This document shows positions 18,551-26,588 of a stretch of 64,000 nucleotides of DNA, one piece after another. Location: NCBI RefSeq assembly GCF_003860585.1, contig NZ_CP034159.1, positions 62,001 to 126,000 on the forward strand. The letters run 5' to 3'. Under the pieces are notes generated by a model that was given only the letters and a program-made list of their open reading frames with translations, had not been told where the DNA came from and ran no database searches. The position numbers and the translations under genes are program-made. This DNA is from Kaistella carnis. Lineage in GTDB: Bacteria; Bacteroidota; Bacteroidia; Flavobacteriales; Weeksellaceae. How positions within the stretch are numbered: the stretch's first letter is position 1; each line of letters starts with the position of its first letter.

Positions 18551-19465
18551 ATGAAGCATTTATTGATTATTCAATCATTTTGTATATTGATATTATTCTC
18601 CTGCCAAAATAAAACTACAGAAAAAAAACTGGAAATTACTGGTCATGTCTTTTTTAAAGTTCAAGAATCCCAAAATGGAAAAATACTTTTCAAACCTTGT
18701 GGCGCACAAATAGAAAAATATATAATTTACAAAGATAGTATCCTGCATCAATTAGGACAGGAGAAATTTTACTTAAATATAATTTCTACTGAAAATTCAG
18801 AAAACAAGAGTCAATTTAAAACAAAAAATAGAAATAATGGGGAAGTTGCAGAAACGGACGATAGTCTGTTAATATTTCAAAAATTAGATGAAAACCAAAA
18901 GTTTTTCAAAATTAATAATCACATATTTGTAGATAGTCTTTATGCTAAATCTCTTCGAATTGTTAAAGAACTTCCATGCGACGATGACTGTTACGATTGT
19001 CCAAAAGAAAATGCTGCAGTCGAAGAATGTAAAATGAAAGATTTATCAAAAGAATTTGATTTAACACTGACTGGAAAATATAATAAACTTGAAAACAGGA
19101 GTGATCAAAATCCCTGGATAGCTAGAATAATAATTTTGAAAAAAAATAGTGATTTAGTTTTACAAAATATTTCTTTTGTTCCTGAGTCATGGATTTATTT
19201 TACAAGTTTACAATGTGATATAATTTCAAGTGCCGATTATAACTTTGATGGCTTGGATGATTTTGCAATTATGACTGATGTTGGAGGCCCAAGACCGATA
19301 TTTTCGTATTACTTTCAAGGAAAAGATAAAAAGTTTAATCTAGATCCAAATTTTAAATTTCAAAATGGACCGTTGCCCGAAAAAGTAGATTTTAAAAATA
19401 GAACATTAACCTTTGACTCTCAAAAATTTAATTTACAGGACAATATATGGAAAGAAGTCAAATAA
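18551..19465 (+). CDS. Lipoprotein with calcium-loop motif, XAC2610-like, possible lysozyme-effector immunity
   Basis: A 304-residue lipoprotein (leader ending LILFSCQNK). The C-terminal domain has SSADYNFDGLDDFAIMTD starting near D229, a DxNxDGxxD calcium-binding loop. This pattern is typical of XAC2610-type inhibitors of lysozyme-like secretion effectors and of FG-GAP-like repeats. A CDDDCYDC stretch in the middle could bind metal or form disulfides. It follows the GH104 effector cassette, so a peptidoglycan-hydrolase inhibitor role is attractive. The motif is seen; the function is inferred. Confidence 0.55.
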   Translation: MKHLLIIQSFCILILFSCQNKTTEKKLEITGHVFFKVQESQNGKILFKPCGAQIEKYIIYKDSILHQLGQEKFYLNIISTENSENKSQFKTKNRNNGEVAETDDSLLIFQKLDENQKFFKINNHIFVDSLYAKSLRIVKELPCDDDCYDCPKENAAVEECKMKDLSKEFDLTLTGKYNKLENRSDQNPWIARIIILKKNSDLVLQNISFVPESWIYFTSLQCDIISSADYNFDGLDDFAIMTDVGGPRPIFSYYFQGKDKKFNLDPNFKFQNGPLPEKVDFKNRTLTFDSQKFNLQDNIWKEVK

Positions 19466-19534
19466 AAATGAAACTCAACTTTCTGCAGAAGATAGAAAAA
19501 TTCAAGATAAGTCACAGGCAAATAAATAATAGGT

Positions 19535-20101
19535 ATGAATAAAATATTGGTTACGGTCTTGATACTTTTGTTCGTTTCAATAATTTCTTGTAAAGAAAAT
19601 GTTAATTACGAAAAAGAATTAACAAAAGTTGATAACGGAATTACTGATTCGCTAAATGCATTAAAGATGGCCGAATACAAGAAGATAAAACTTGAATGTG
19701 TTGGTGAGGAATTTTCGGCTTCAAAACGTGTAAATGAAGAAAAAAACTTATCTATAACATTTGATAAAAAATTTGTTAATTTCTCAATTGATTCCACAGA
19801 ATTTGTACATCAAAATATTCAATTTCCAAAAGAGTTAGGTTATGAAAGTTTTCTCTTCGTTAATAAAAATGATAAAATCATAATACTTGATTTTTTCTTA
19901 GAAAATGGTGCTAATATATACGCTTACAGATATCATGAAAATGAATTAAAATTTTTGGGTCAAAAAGAAATTATACTTGATGAAGATGAAGAGAATGAAA
20001 AGACTTTTTCTGTTGAGCAAATAGAAGACGGGGTTATTGTCTCGCTTGGAAAAAATATTAAAAATTTGCATTTTAACGACACTGTCCCGCAAAGTGTGTA
20101 A
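19535..20101 (+). pseudogene. Lipoprotein gene interrupted near its 3' end by an IS256-family element
   Basis: The leader ends in SIISCKEN, and the frame runs to residue ~180 (NLHF), where the insertion begins. The last 8 codons before the stop at 20099-20101 come from the IS end. Joining the two flanks through the duplicated CATTTTAA restores the frame: NLHFNFANAIDLKF and on to NLKTPQ, stop 21535-21537, for a protein of about 208 residues. The truncated product may still be secreted. No family is recognised; the place suggests an immunity-type lipoprotein. Confidence 0.75.
20069..20076 (+). repeat. Left target-site duplication of the IS
   Basis: CATTTTAA here is repeated exactly at 21445-21452, directly outside the other end of the element. 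Eight bases is a usual duplication length for the IS256 family. Confidence 0.8.
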
Positions 20102-20127
20102 GTTGAAAAGTTTAAGACTTGAGTTTT

Positions 20128-21330
20128 TTATAACTTGAGCCTTTCTTCAAATATAAGCATAAATTGATTTAATACGATTCCCCAATCTCGAATCGGCATT
20201 GTCCATTTTTTTGTTGCTTCTCTTAAGGCAAGGAAAACTGACTTTAAAACCGCATCATCAGTAGGAAAAGACATTTTATTTTTAGTATATTTTCTTATTT
20301 TTCCGTTGAGATTTTCTATTAAATTGGTGGTGTAAATGATTTTACGGATTTCCACCGGAAATTCGAAAAATACCGTTAATTCATCCCAATTATCTCTCCA
20401 GGATTTGATGGCATACGAATATTTAGATTCCCATTTTTCTGCAAAATCATTTAAGGCGGCTTCTGCGGCTTGCTTGGTGGGAGCGTTGTAAATGTGTTTC
20501 ATGTCGGAAGTAAAGGCTTTTCTGTCCTTCCAAACTACGTATTTACAAGCATTTCTAATCTGATGCACCACGCAGATCTGAGTTTGAGATTGTGGGAAAA
20601 CACTGCGAATAGTTTGGGTAAATCCATTGAGATTATCCGTTGCAGTGATCAGTATATCTTCTACGCCACGTGCTTTTATGTCAGTTAAAACGCTCATCCA
20701 AAAACTGGAACTTTCGTTTTTTCCAAGCCACATTCCCAGAACTTCTTTTCTTCCATCCCGTCTTAAACCAACGGCAAGATAAATGGTTTTGTTGATAACT
20801 TTTGAGTTCTCACGGACTTTAAAAACAATTCCATCCATCCAAACAATGAGGTATAAATCCTCTAGTGGCCGATTTTGCCAAGCGACAATCTCACTGGAAA
20901 CCGCATTGGTAATCCTGGATATTGTGGATGTTGAAACATCAAAATCATACATTTCCTTGATCTGATCTTCAATATCACTTACACTCATTCCTTTGGCATA
21001 AAATGAGATGATAACATTTTCCAAACCTTCAATAATATTATGCCTTTTGGGAACTAAGGCTGGCTCAAAAGTACTTTCCCTATCCCGCGGAACTTTAATT
21101 TCATCTTCGCCAAAAGAGGTTTTTATCTTCTTGGTTTGATGGCCATTGCGATAATTTCCGTCTTTTGTTTTTTGATGTTTCTCGGTATCCAGATGGTCAT
21201 CTAATTCGGCTTCGAGCATATGTTCTACGGCTCGTTTGTGCATTGTTTTGAAGAAAGAGGTTAAATCTTCTCCACTCTTGAAGGATTTGTAGAAATCCTT
21301 GTTGTTTAATAATTCTTCTTTGTCGATCAT
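20128..21330 (-). CDS. IS256-family (Mutator-type) transposase
   Basis: A 400-residue transposase. The DDE catalytic residues are visible as [18 protein letters not shown] and [12 protein letters not shown], with the family-typical CVVHQIRNA segment between. An N-terminal region with [17 protein letters not shown] and [15 protein letters not shown] fits DNA binding. The length is normal and there is no frameshift, so it is probably active. Confidence 0.95.
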   Translation of the reverse strand: MIDKEELLNNKDFYKSFKSGEDLTSFFKTMHKRAVEHMLEAELDDHLDTEKHQKTKDGNYRNGHQTKKIKTSFGEDEIKVPRDRESTFEPALVPKRHNIIEGLENVIISFYAKGMSVSDIEDQIKEMYDFDVSTSTISRITNAVSSEIVAWQNRPLEDLYLIVWMDGIVFKVRENSKVINKTIYLAVGLRRDGRKEVLGMWLGKNESSSFWMSVLTDIKARGVEDILITATDNLNGFTQTIRSVFPQSQTQICVVHQIRNACKYVVWKDRKAFTSDMKHIYNAPTKQAAEAALNDFAEKWESKYSYAIKSWRDNWDELTVFFEFPVEIRKIIYTTNLIENLNGKIRKYTKNKMSFPTDDAVLKSVFLALREATKKWTMPIRDWGIVLNQFMLIFEERLKL

Positions 21331-21375
21331 AACTGTATAAAGTTTAAAAATAGTAAAAAGTTATTTCCGAAAAAG

Positions 21376-21399
21376 TTTTGAGCTTTTGAAGGCTCAAAA
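21376..21399 (-). terminator. Hairpin upstream of the transposase, possible read-in terminator
   Basis: TTTTGAGC and GCTCAAAA pair around an 8-base loop, and on the minus strand a T-rich run follows. It sits between the IS end and the transposase start, where it could stop transcription entering from outside. The function is inferred. Confidence 0.45.
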
Positions 21400-21444
21400 T
21401 TTTTCAGAATAATTTTTCAACTTACACAGTTAGTGAAACACTAC

Positions 21445-21452
21445 CATTTTAA
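21445..21452 (+). repeat. Right target-site duplication of the IS
   Basis: Second copy of CATTTTAA, identical to 20069-20076. Confidence 0.8.
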
Positions 21453-21506
21453 TTTTGCGAACGCAATTGATCTAAAATTCTCCTCAGATTTATCTCTTTC
21501 AGATAA

Positions 21507-21974
21507 AATGAAAGCAAACCTAAAAACTCCTCAATAAATACCAGTAAACTAATTTTCACGAGAGATATAAAAGGTAAATTAAATATTGACACAGGTGTTT
21601 TGGCTTATATTTCAAAATATACAACTTCAAAAAATAATACATATGTTCTTTCGGTCGAAAAGTATGCAATTCATCAAATTGATCAATATTATGGATACAA
21701 TAAACGTCAATGGAGTGAGGAAGAATTAGTAAAAATTGTTGCTTATGCTTCAAATACAACCGATTCACTATATAAAAAATATTGGAAAGATTCGCCAGAA
21801 AAATGGCATAATGGTATGTGGGGGAATATATTAAGCTATTGCTAGTTAGTTTATCCGAAGACATTTTGATTAATTTTTCAAAAGCATTCAAAAAAAGAAA
21901 ATTATTATAATTTGCCACATCTAAAAGAAATGATTTCCTATGTTTCCGATTTCGACAAATTTGGTCCACCCTGA
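21507..21974 (+). pseudogene. Remnant of an unknown gene, several frame breaks
   Basis: One frame from 21507 to 21845 lacks an ATG but reads like protein (KLIFTRDIKGKL, VLAYISKYTTSKNN, WSEEELVKIVAYASN, WHNGMWGNILSYC). After its stop, another frame reads LSEDILINFSKAF and, after a further shift, ENYYNLPHLKEMISYVSDF ending FGPP at TGA 21972-21974. This looks like the 3' half of a decayed gene, possibly an effector. No family is recognised. Confidence 0.5.
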
Positions 21975-22078
21975 TAACTACGAGACTACTTGAAGCACTA
22001 ATGATATAAAAATGTTAGTTCGATAATAGCCGATTTCTGAAAAATAAGACATTGCATTGGTAGATAATTACAATAGTT

Positions 22079-22771
22079 ATGAACTATAATAGCAAAGTAT
22101 TTTTAATAGCATTATACATTCTGCTCGGATGTAAAGAAAACGATTTCAATAAGCAAATTGAAATAAGTAAGTCGTCAATCAAAGTAAATTGCGGTTTAGA
22201 AAATGCTGAAAACAAAATTTTCCAATTAGAGGAAGTCGTAAGTAAGAATAAATTGATTGACTCTATATCAAATCATAAAAAAGGTATTTCATTAATGTCA
22301 GATAGCTTATAAATTGATAAAGTTAATTATTACGAAATTAAGGCGGGTTATAATTCAGAAATAAGATATGAAACTTATTACATATTTTATGTAGAAAAAG
22401 GAAATTGTAATAATATTAAAATTTTTGAGCCAATTGAAGGTAATATTATAAAACTTTCAGAATGGAGAATTAACAACAAAAAGAAAGAAACTCCTATTTT
22501 ATCTGAAAAGACTCTTTCTAAATCCGATTTTTCAAATGCTAATGCCAAATTTCCAATTATTGACAAGAAAGTTGTTATTAATGGTTCAGCCGCTACTAGT
22601 GTTTACGAACTAGCAACTAATGTTTTTTTAACCTGGTTTGATGGAGACAATGAAAGATGGTACGTTGTGACGATTAAGGATAATATATTAGTTGATAAAA
22701 AATTGGTTGGTAAAAGCGAGACATTAGAAACTAATGACGATAGAGTCGATAAATACATTGCCTTTTTATAG
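22079..22771 (+). pseudogene. Lipoprotein gene with in-frame stop
   Basis: Starts with a lipoprotein leader (YILLGCKEN) and runs 77 codons to TAA 22310-22312. The same frame then continues for about 150 codons (IDKVNYYEIKAGYNSEIRY, WRINNKKKETPIL, TWFDGDNERWYVVTIKDN) to TAG 22769-22771. A single nonsense change therefore appears to have split a ~230-residue lipoprotein. It is probably a former immunity-type lipoprotein at the decaying edge of the island. Confidence 0.65.
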
Positions 22772-23284
22772 ATAAGAATCTTGATATAAAATTAGAGTAT
22801 AGCACGGGGAAAGGATTTGATTCAAGGAAAATTATTAAAACTGAGAAATATTTCATTAATGAGGAAAATCTGAAAATAAAAAGTAGAAATTAATTTTCTT
22901 ACGGAATCGGACACGTATTGGACGTGAAAAGATGAATTTGAACTTGATGATTACAATTCCATTAGAAGTAAATTTTCCGATGAAAGAATTATAGACACTA
23001 AAACCGCAATTTTTAATAAGAAATGAGAAATTTTAGTACCTGTTGATATATCTAAAATAGACAATCCAAAAAACTTTATCCGCTTAAAATGAAGGATATT
23101 TGCAAAAAAATAGATATGGGAATATTTTTAAAATGATAATACTTCATTAGAAAAAATTGTATTCTGAAATTGATTCCCTTCCGACGTTGAAAACGTGGCA
23201 AATCTTCACGAACTACGAAGTTATTGGGGAAGTCCTTTAAATAAACTTTCTGAGATTGAAATAAATCAGCTGAATTTCCATTAA
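22772..23284 (+). pseudogene. Decayed coding remnants
   Basis: Short protein-like stretches in shifting frames: KNLDIKLEYSTGKGFDSR just after the previous stop, then KDEFELDDYNSIRSKFSDER, and finally DVENVANLHELRSYWGSP ending NQLNFH at TAA 23282-23284. These may be one continued gene with several frameshifts and stops. No intact gene is present from 21453 to the tRNAs. Confidence 0.45.
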
Positions 23285-23421
23285 ACTGATGAATAAAATA
23301 TTCCTGAGAATTAACTGTGAAATTCTGATTTTTAAATAATTAGAGAAGGGGAATTGCGAGCGAACAAGAAATCAAGGATAAAAATCGGACAGAATCATCT
23401 TCGTACCAAATAACTTAAAAC

Positions 23422-23453
23422 AAAAAAAGACCGAGAAATATTCTCAGTCTTTT
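23422..23453 (-). terminator. Intrinsic terminator after tRNA-Arg
   Basis: The complement forms a stem from AAAGACTGAGAA pairing with TTCTCGGTCTTT, followed by a run of T. It lies 4 bases beyond the 3' end of tRNA-Arg. Confidence 0.75.
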
Positions 23454-23456
23454 AAG

Positions 23457-23530
23457 TGAGCGCGACAGGATTCGAACCTGTGACCGTCTGCTTAGAAGGC
23501 AGATGCTCTATCCAGCTGAGCTACGCACCC
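23457..23530 (-). tRNA. tRNA-Arg (TCT)
   Basis: On the minus strand a 74-base cloverleaf starts GGGTGCG and closes with CGCGCTC plus A. The anticodon loop in GCCTTCTAAGC gives TCT, and the T loop is GGTTCGAATCC. CCA is not encoded. Confidence 0.95.
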
Positions 23531-23576
23531 AAAATTGGGATTTTTTAAACTTCTCGTTGGGAAGAGAAAGTTCTTT

Positions 23577-23608
23577 AAAAAAAGAGAAAACTCTCGAAAG
23601 AGTTTTCT
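23577..23608 (-). terminator. Strong terminator between tRNA-Pro and tRNA-Arg
   Basis: A perfect 10-bp stem (AGAAAACTCT with AGAGTTTTCT) around a 4-base loop, followed on the minus strand by seven T. It would end transcripts coming from tRNA-Ser/tRNA-Pro before tRNA-Arg. Confidence 0.75.
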
Positions 23609-23614
23609 ATAAAG

Positions 23615-23689
23615 TCGGGGCGGCAGGATTCGAACCTGCGACCTCCTGGTCCCAAACCAGGCGCGATGACCGGACTACGCTACGCCCCG
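23615..23689 (-). tRNA. tRNA-Pro (TGG)
   Basis: A minus-strand cloverleaf with acceptor CGGGGCG/CGCCCCG, anticodon stem CCTGG/CCAGG and anticodon TGG, T loop GGTTCGAATCC. CCA is not encoded. Confidence 0.95.
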
Positions 23690-23711
23690 AATAATTTTTT
23701 GGTAGAAGTTG

Positions 23712-23798
23712 CGGAGAGTAAGGGATTCGAACCCTTGGTACAGTTTCCCATACGCTTGTTTAGCAAACAAGTCCTTTCGGCCACTCAGGCAACTCTCC
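23712..23798 (-). tRNA. tRNA-Ser (GCT)
   Basis: A minus-strand tRNA with a long variable arm (87 bases). The acceptor is GGAGAGT/ACTCTCC, the anticodon stem CTTGT/ACAAG and the anticodon GCT. It is first in the tRNA transcript. Confidence 0.95.
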
Positions 23799-23840
23799 AG
23801 TGCAATATTTATAAGAGCGTCTGTTCTGTAATTGCGAGTG

Positions 23841-23848
23841 CAAATATA
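23841..23848 (-). promoter_or_regulatory. -7 box of the tRNA promoter
   Basis: TATATTTG on the minus strand matches the Bacteroidota -7 consensus TAnnTTTG, about 43 bases before tRNA-Ser. No clear -33 TTG was seen at normal spacing. Confidence 0.55.
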
Positions 23849-23894
23849 GAAGAGTTTTTCTTATAATCCAAAAAAAATTCCTAAAAAATATTCG

Positions 23895-23902
23895 TATTTT
23901 TG
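23895..23902 (+). promoter_or_regulatory. -7 box upstream of the amidase gene
   Basis: TATTTTTG matches TAnnTTTG, 28 bases before the ATG at 23931. Confidence 0.5.
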
Positions 23903-23930
23903 AATCTTAAATCAAATTATTTTTAAATAT

Positions 23931-24947
23931 ATGCGTAAATCCTTAGCTATCATATCCTTAAGTTTTATAATTATTTCTTGTGGAACGCAAAAAAATGTTC
24001 AAAAAGTTGCAGCAAAACCTACAGCTCCAAAAATTGCACCTGCAAAACCGGTAATTCCGGTAGCAAAACCTAAAATTGATCGGGAGCATGGAGTCGATTT
24101 TTATCGTGAAAATATTGCCGATGCTTCAAAAAATGATAATACCATCAGCTACGGATCTATTGTAAGTGCAAATCCGGCAGGTTATAAAGTGGTGAAAACT
24201 TATTTTCCATCGGTTGGACAAAACTTTCGTCAGAAATATATTATTCTGCATTACACGGCTTTAGATGACGACAAATCTGTGAATGTTCTTACACAACAGT
24301 CGGTGAGTGCTCATTATCTGGTTAATAATTTAGCTGATAACGAAATTTATCAACTTGTTGATGAGAATAAAAGAGCCTATCATGCAGGTATTAGTGCCTG
24401 GAGAAAAGATAAGATGCTGAATGATACTTCCATAGGAATAGAGATCGTTAATGCAGGTTATACGACCAATGCAGACGGCAATAAAATTTTTCCTGACTTT
24501 CCGGAAGAGCAGGTAGAGAAAGTTGCAGCTCTGGTAAAAGATTTGTCTAGAAGATATATGATTGCACCCACCAATATTTTAGGTCACTCCGATATTGCGC
24601 CGACCAGAAAACAGGATCCGGGACCAAAATTCCCCTGGAAAAAGTTATATGATGAATATCAGATAGGAATGTGGTATGATGAAGCTACAAAGATGAACTT
24701 TTACAATACTGCAGTTTTAGAAGATTACACCATGCAAATGACCGTACCTTCTTTTGTATTTAAGATTCAGACGGCTTTAAAAGATTTTGGGTACGATCTT
24801 AACCCAACCGGTGTTTATGATGATGCCACCAAGAAAACAATTGAGACTTTTCAGTATCACTTCCGACCTCAAAATTATTCCGGAATGATGGATGCAGAAA
24901 CTTGGGCAATATTACAGGCTTTAAACCTAAAGTATCCAAATAAATAA
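23931..24947 (+). CDS. N-acetylmuramoyl-L-alanine amidase lipoprotein (Amidase_2 with peptidoglycan-binding domain)
   Basis: A 338-residue lipoprotein (leader ending IIISCGTQK) with a K/A/P-rich linker to about residue 45. The Amidase_2 domain follows: IILHYTALDD (zinc His), SAHYLVNN, AYHAGISAW, SIGIEIVNAG, and LGHSDIAPTRKQDPGPKFPW with the second His and the Asp/Cys-equivalent ligand. The last ~75 residues are a PG_binding_1 domain (QTALKDFGYDLNPTGVYDD, MDAETWAILQAL). It cuts the bond between muramic acid and the stem peptide during wall turnover or recycling. Lipid anchoring puts it in the periplasm. Confidence 0.92.
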   Translation: MRKSLAIISLSFIIISCGTQKNVQKVAAKPTAPKIAPAKPVIPVAKPKIDREHGVDFYRENIADASKNDNTISYGSIVSANPAGYKVVKTYFPSVGQNFRQKYIILHYTALDDDKSVNVLTQQSVSAHYLVNNLADNEIYQLVDENKRAYHAGISAWRKDKMLNDTSIGIEIVNAGYTTNADGNKIFPDFPEEQVEKVAALVKDLSRRYMIAPTNILGHSDIAPTRKQDPGPKFPWKKLYDEYQIGMWYDEATKMNFYNTAVLEDYTMQMTVPSFVFKIQTALKDFGYDLNPTGVYDDATKKTIETFQYHFRPQNYSGMMDAETWAILQALNLKYPNK

Positions 24948-24970
24948 ATATCTTTACAAATCAAAACGTC

Positions 24971-24996
24971 GGCGATTAATGATCGCCTATTTTTTT
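24971..24996 (+). terminator. Intrinsic terminator after the amidase gene
   Basis: GGCGAT and ATCGCC pair around a short loop and are followed by TATTTTTTT, 24 bases after the amidase stop. Confidence 0.75.
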
Positions 24997-25052
24997 AGAT
25001 ATCAATTTAATAAAATAAGTAAATAATCTTAACTTCTCAACAAATTATTTTT

Positions 25053-26456
25053 ATGGAAAATTTCAGAAATGAAAGCGATTTGTTAGGTACTTTACCAGTG
25101 CCGGTAAATGCATATTATGGCGTTCAAACCCAGCGTGCCATTGATAATTTCAAAATTTCAGGACAAAAACTTTCTTCGTATCCACATTTAATCAGAGCTT
25201 TAGCAATTGTAAAAAAAGCGGCGGCAAAAACGAATTATGAACTGGGACTTTTAGAGGAACCATTGTATCAAAAAATTGCAGAAGTCTGCGACGAAATACT
25301 TGCCGGTCAATTTCATGAGGAGTTTCCGATTGATATGATTCAGGGCGGAGCCGGAACTTCTGTTAACATGAATGCCAACGAAGTTATTGCCAACAGGGTT
25401 TTAGAGAAATTAGGAAAAGAAAAAGGAGATTATCAATATTGTTCACCAAACGATCATGTTAATCTTTCCCAATCAACAAATGATGCGTATCCGACTTCCT
25501 TAAAAATGGCTTTACTGTCAATGAACGAGGAGTTGGTTGAAAAACTTAAAAAAATTGTAGAAGCTTTCCGTGATAAAGGAAAAGAATTTTCTTCGGTGAT
25601 AAAAATGGGAAGAACGCAGTTACAGGATGCCGTACCGATGAGTTTAGGTCAGGAGTTTGAAGCCTTTGCAGCGACTTTGGAAGAAGATATTTCTAAGCTT
25701 AATGCCAATGCCAATCTTTTTGTGGAAATAAATATGGGCGCAACAGCTATCGGAACTGGTTTAAATGCACCGGTTGGATATGCGAACCTTTGTGCTAAAA
25801 ACTTGGCTCAACTTACAGGTTTCTCTATTTTATCTTCTCCCAATTTAGTAGAGGCAACGCCGGATACAGGATCATACGTGATCTATTCTTCTGCGCTGAA
25901 AAGATTAGCCGTAAAATTATCTAAAATTTGTAATGATCTTCGTTTGCTTTCCTCCGGACCAAGAGCAGGTTTCTTTGAAATTAATCTTCCGCCAATGCAA
26001 CCGGGATCTTCAATTATGCCGGGAAAAGTAAATCCTGTGATTCCAGAAGTGGTGAATCAGGTATGTTACAAAGTTTTTGGAAATGATCTAACGGTAACTT
26101 TCGCAGCTGAAGCCGGGCAATTACAGTTAAATGTAATGGAACCTGTTCTTTCGCATGCCATTATGGAAAATATTAATTTCCTCGGTAATGCTTTGGATAC
26201 TTTAAGAGAAAAATGCATCGTTGGAATTACTGCAAATAAGGACATCTGCCTGAATATGGTAAGAAACAGCATCGGAATTGTTACAGCCCTTAATCCGTAC
26301 ATCGGGTACAAAAACTCTACGGAGATTGCTAAAGAAGCTTTAGAAACCGGAAGAAGTGTATATGATCTGGTATTGGAGCGCGGTATTCTTTCAGAAGAAC
26401 GTTTAAACGAAATTCTGGATCCCGAAAACATGCTGAAACCGCATCAACCTCTTTAA
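25053..26456 (+). CDS. aspA: Aspartate ammonia-lyase
   Basis: A 467-residue enzyme converting L-aspartate to fumarate and ammonia in the cytoplasm. It shows the aspartase/fumarase features: YYGVQTQRAIDNF near the N-terminus, GGAGTSVNMNANEV, NDHVNLSQSTNDAYPT, GRTQLQDAVPM, and the signature GSSIMPGKVNPVIPE with the catalytic-loop Ser. The RAIDNF and IMPGKVNPV context favours aspartase over class II fumarase. The length is normal. It lies between a terminator and the M16 peptidase gene and is probably transcribed alone. Confidence 0.95.
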   Translation: MENFRNESDLLGTLPVPVNAYYGVQTQRAIDNFKISGQKLSSYPHLIRALAIVKKAAAKTNYELGLLEEPLYQKIAEVCDEILAGQFHEEFPIDMIQGGAGTSVNMNANEVIANRVLEKLGKEKGDYQYCSPNDHVNLSQSTNDAYPTSLKMALLSMNEELVEKLKKIVEAFRDKGKEFSSVIKMGRTQLQDAVPMSLGQEFEAFAATLEEDISKLNANANLFVEINMGATAIGTGLNAPVGYANLCAKNLAQLTGFSILSSPNLVEATPDTGSYVIYSSALKRLAVKLSKICNDLRLLSSGPRAGFFEINLPPMQPGSSIMPGKVNPVIPEVVNQVCYKVFGNDLTVTFAAEAGQLQLNVMEPVLSHAIMENINFLGNALDTLREKCIVGITANKDICLNMVRNSIGIVTALNPYIGYKNSTEIAKEALETGRSVYDLVLERGILSEERLNEILDPENMLKPHQPL

Positions 26457-26588
26457 AGGTTTATTAAAACTAATCTGGCGCGTCCCTTTTGTTTTGAAAA
26501 TATTTTCAGAAATAAAAACGGACGCGTCTGTTTGGTGCTTTTAAACCAGAAAAAAAACAAATTACCATCGAATAACTCCATTTTATTA

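Larger units (their letters stand above)
20077..21444 (-). mobile_element. IS256-family insertion sequence
   Basis: A complete element of about 1,368 bp with one transposase gene on the minus strand. Inverted termini share TGTGTAAGTTGAAAA (20095-20109, and its complement at 21414-21428), with weaker matching outward to the ends. It is flanked by the 8-bp direct repeat CATTTTAA. A hairpin at 21376-21399 lies between the right end and the transposase start. The intact gene, ends and duplication indicate a fairly recent insertion. The exact outer bases could be off by 1-2. Confidence 0.85.

Noticed and set aside
26532..26588. Earlier start for the M16 peptidase
   Set aside because: It would put polar residues before a clean signal peptide that starts at 26589.
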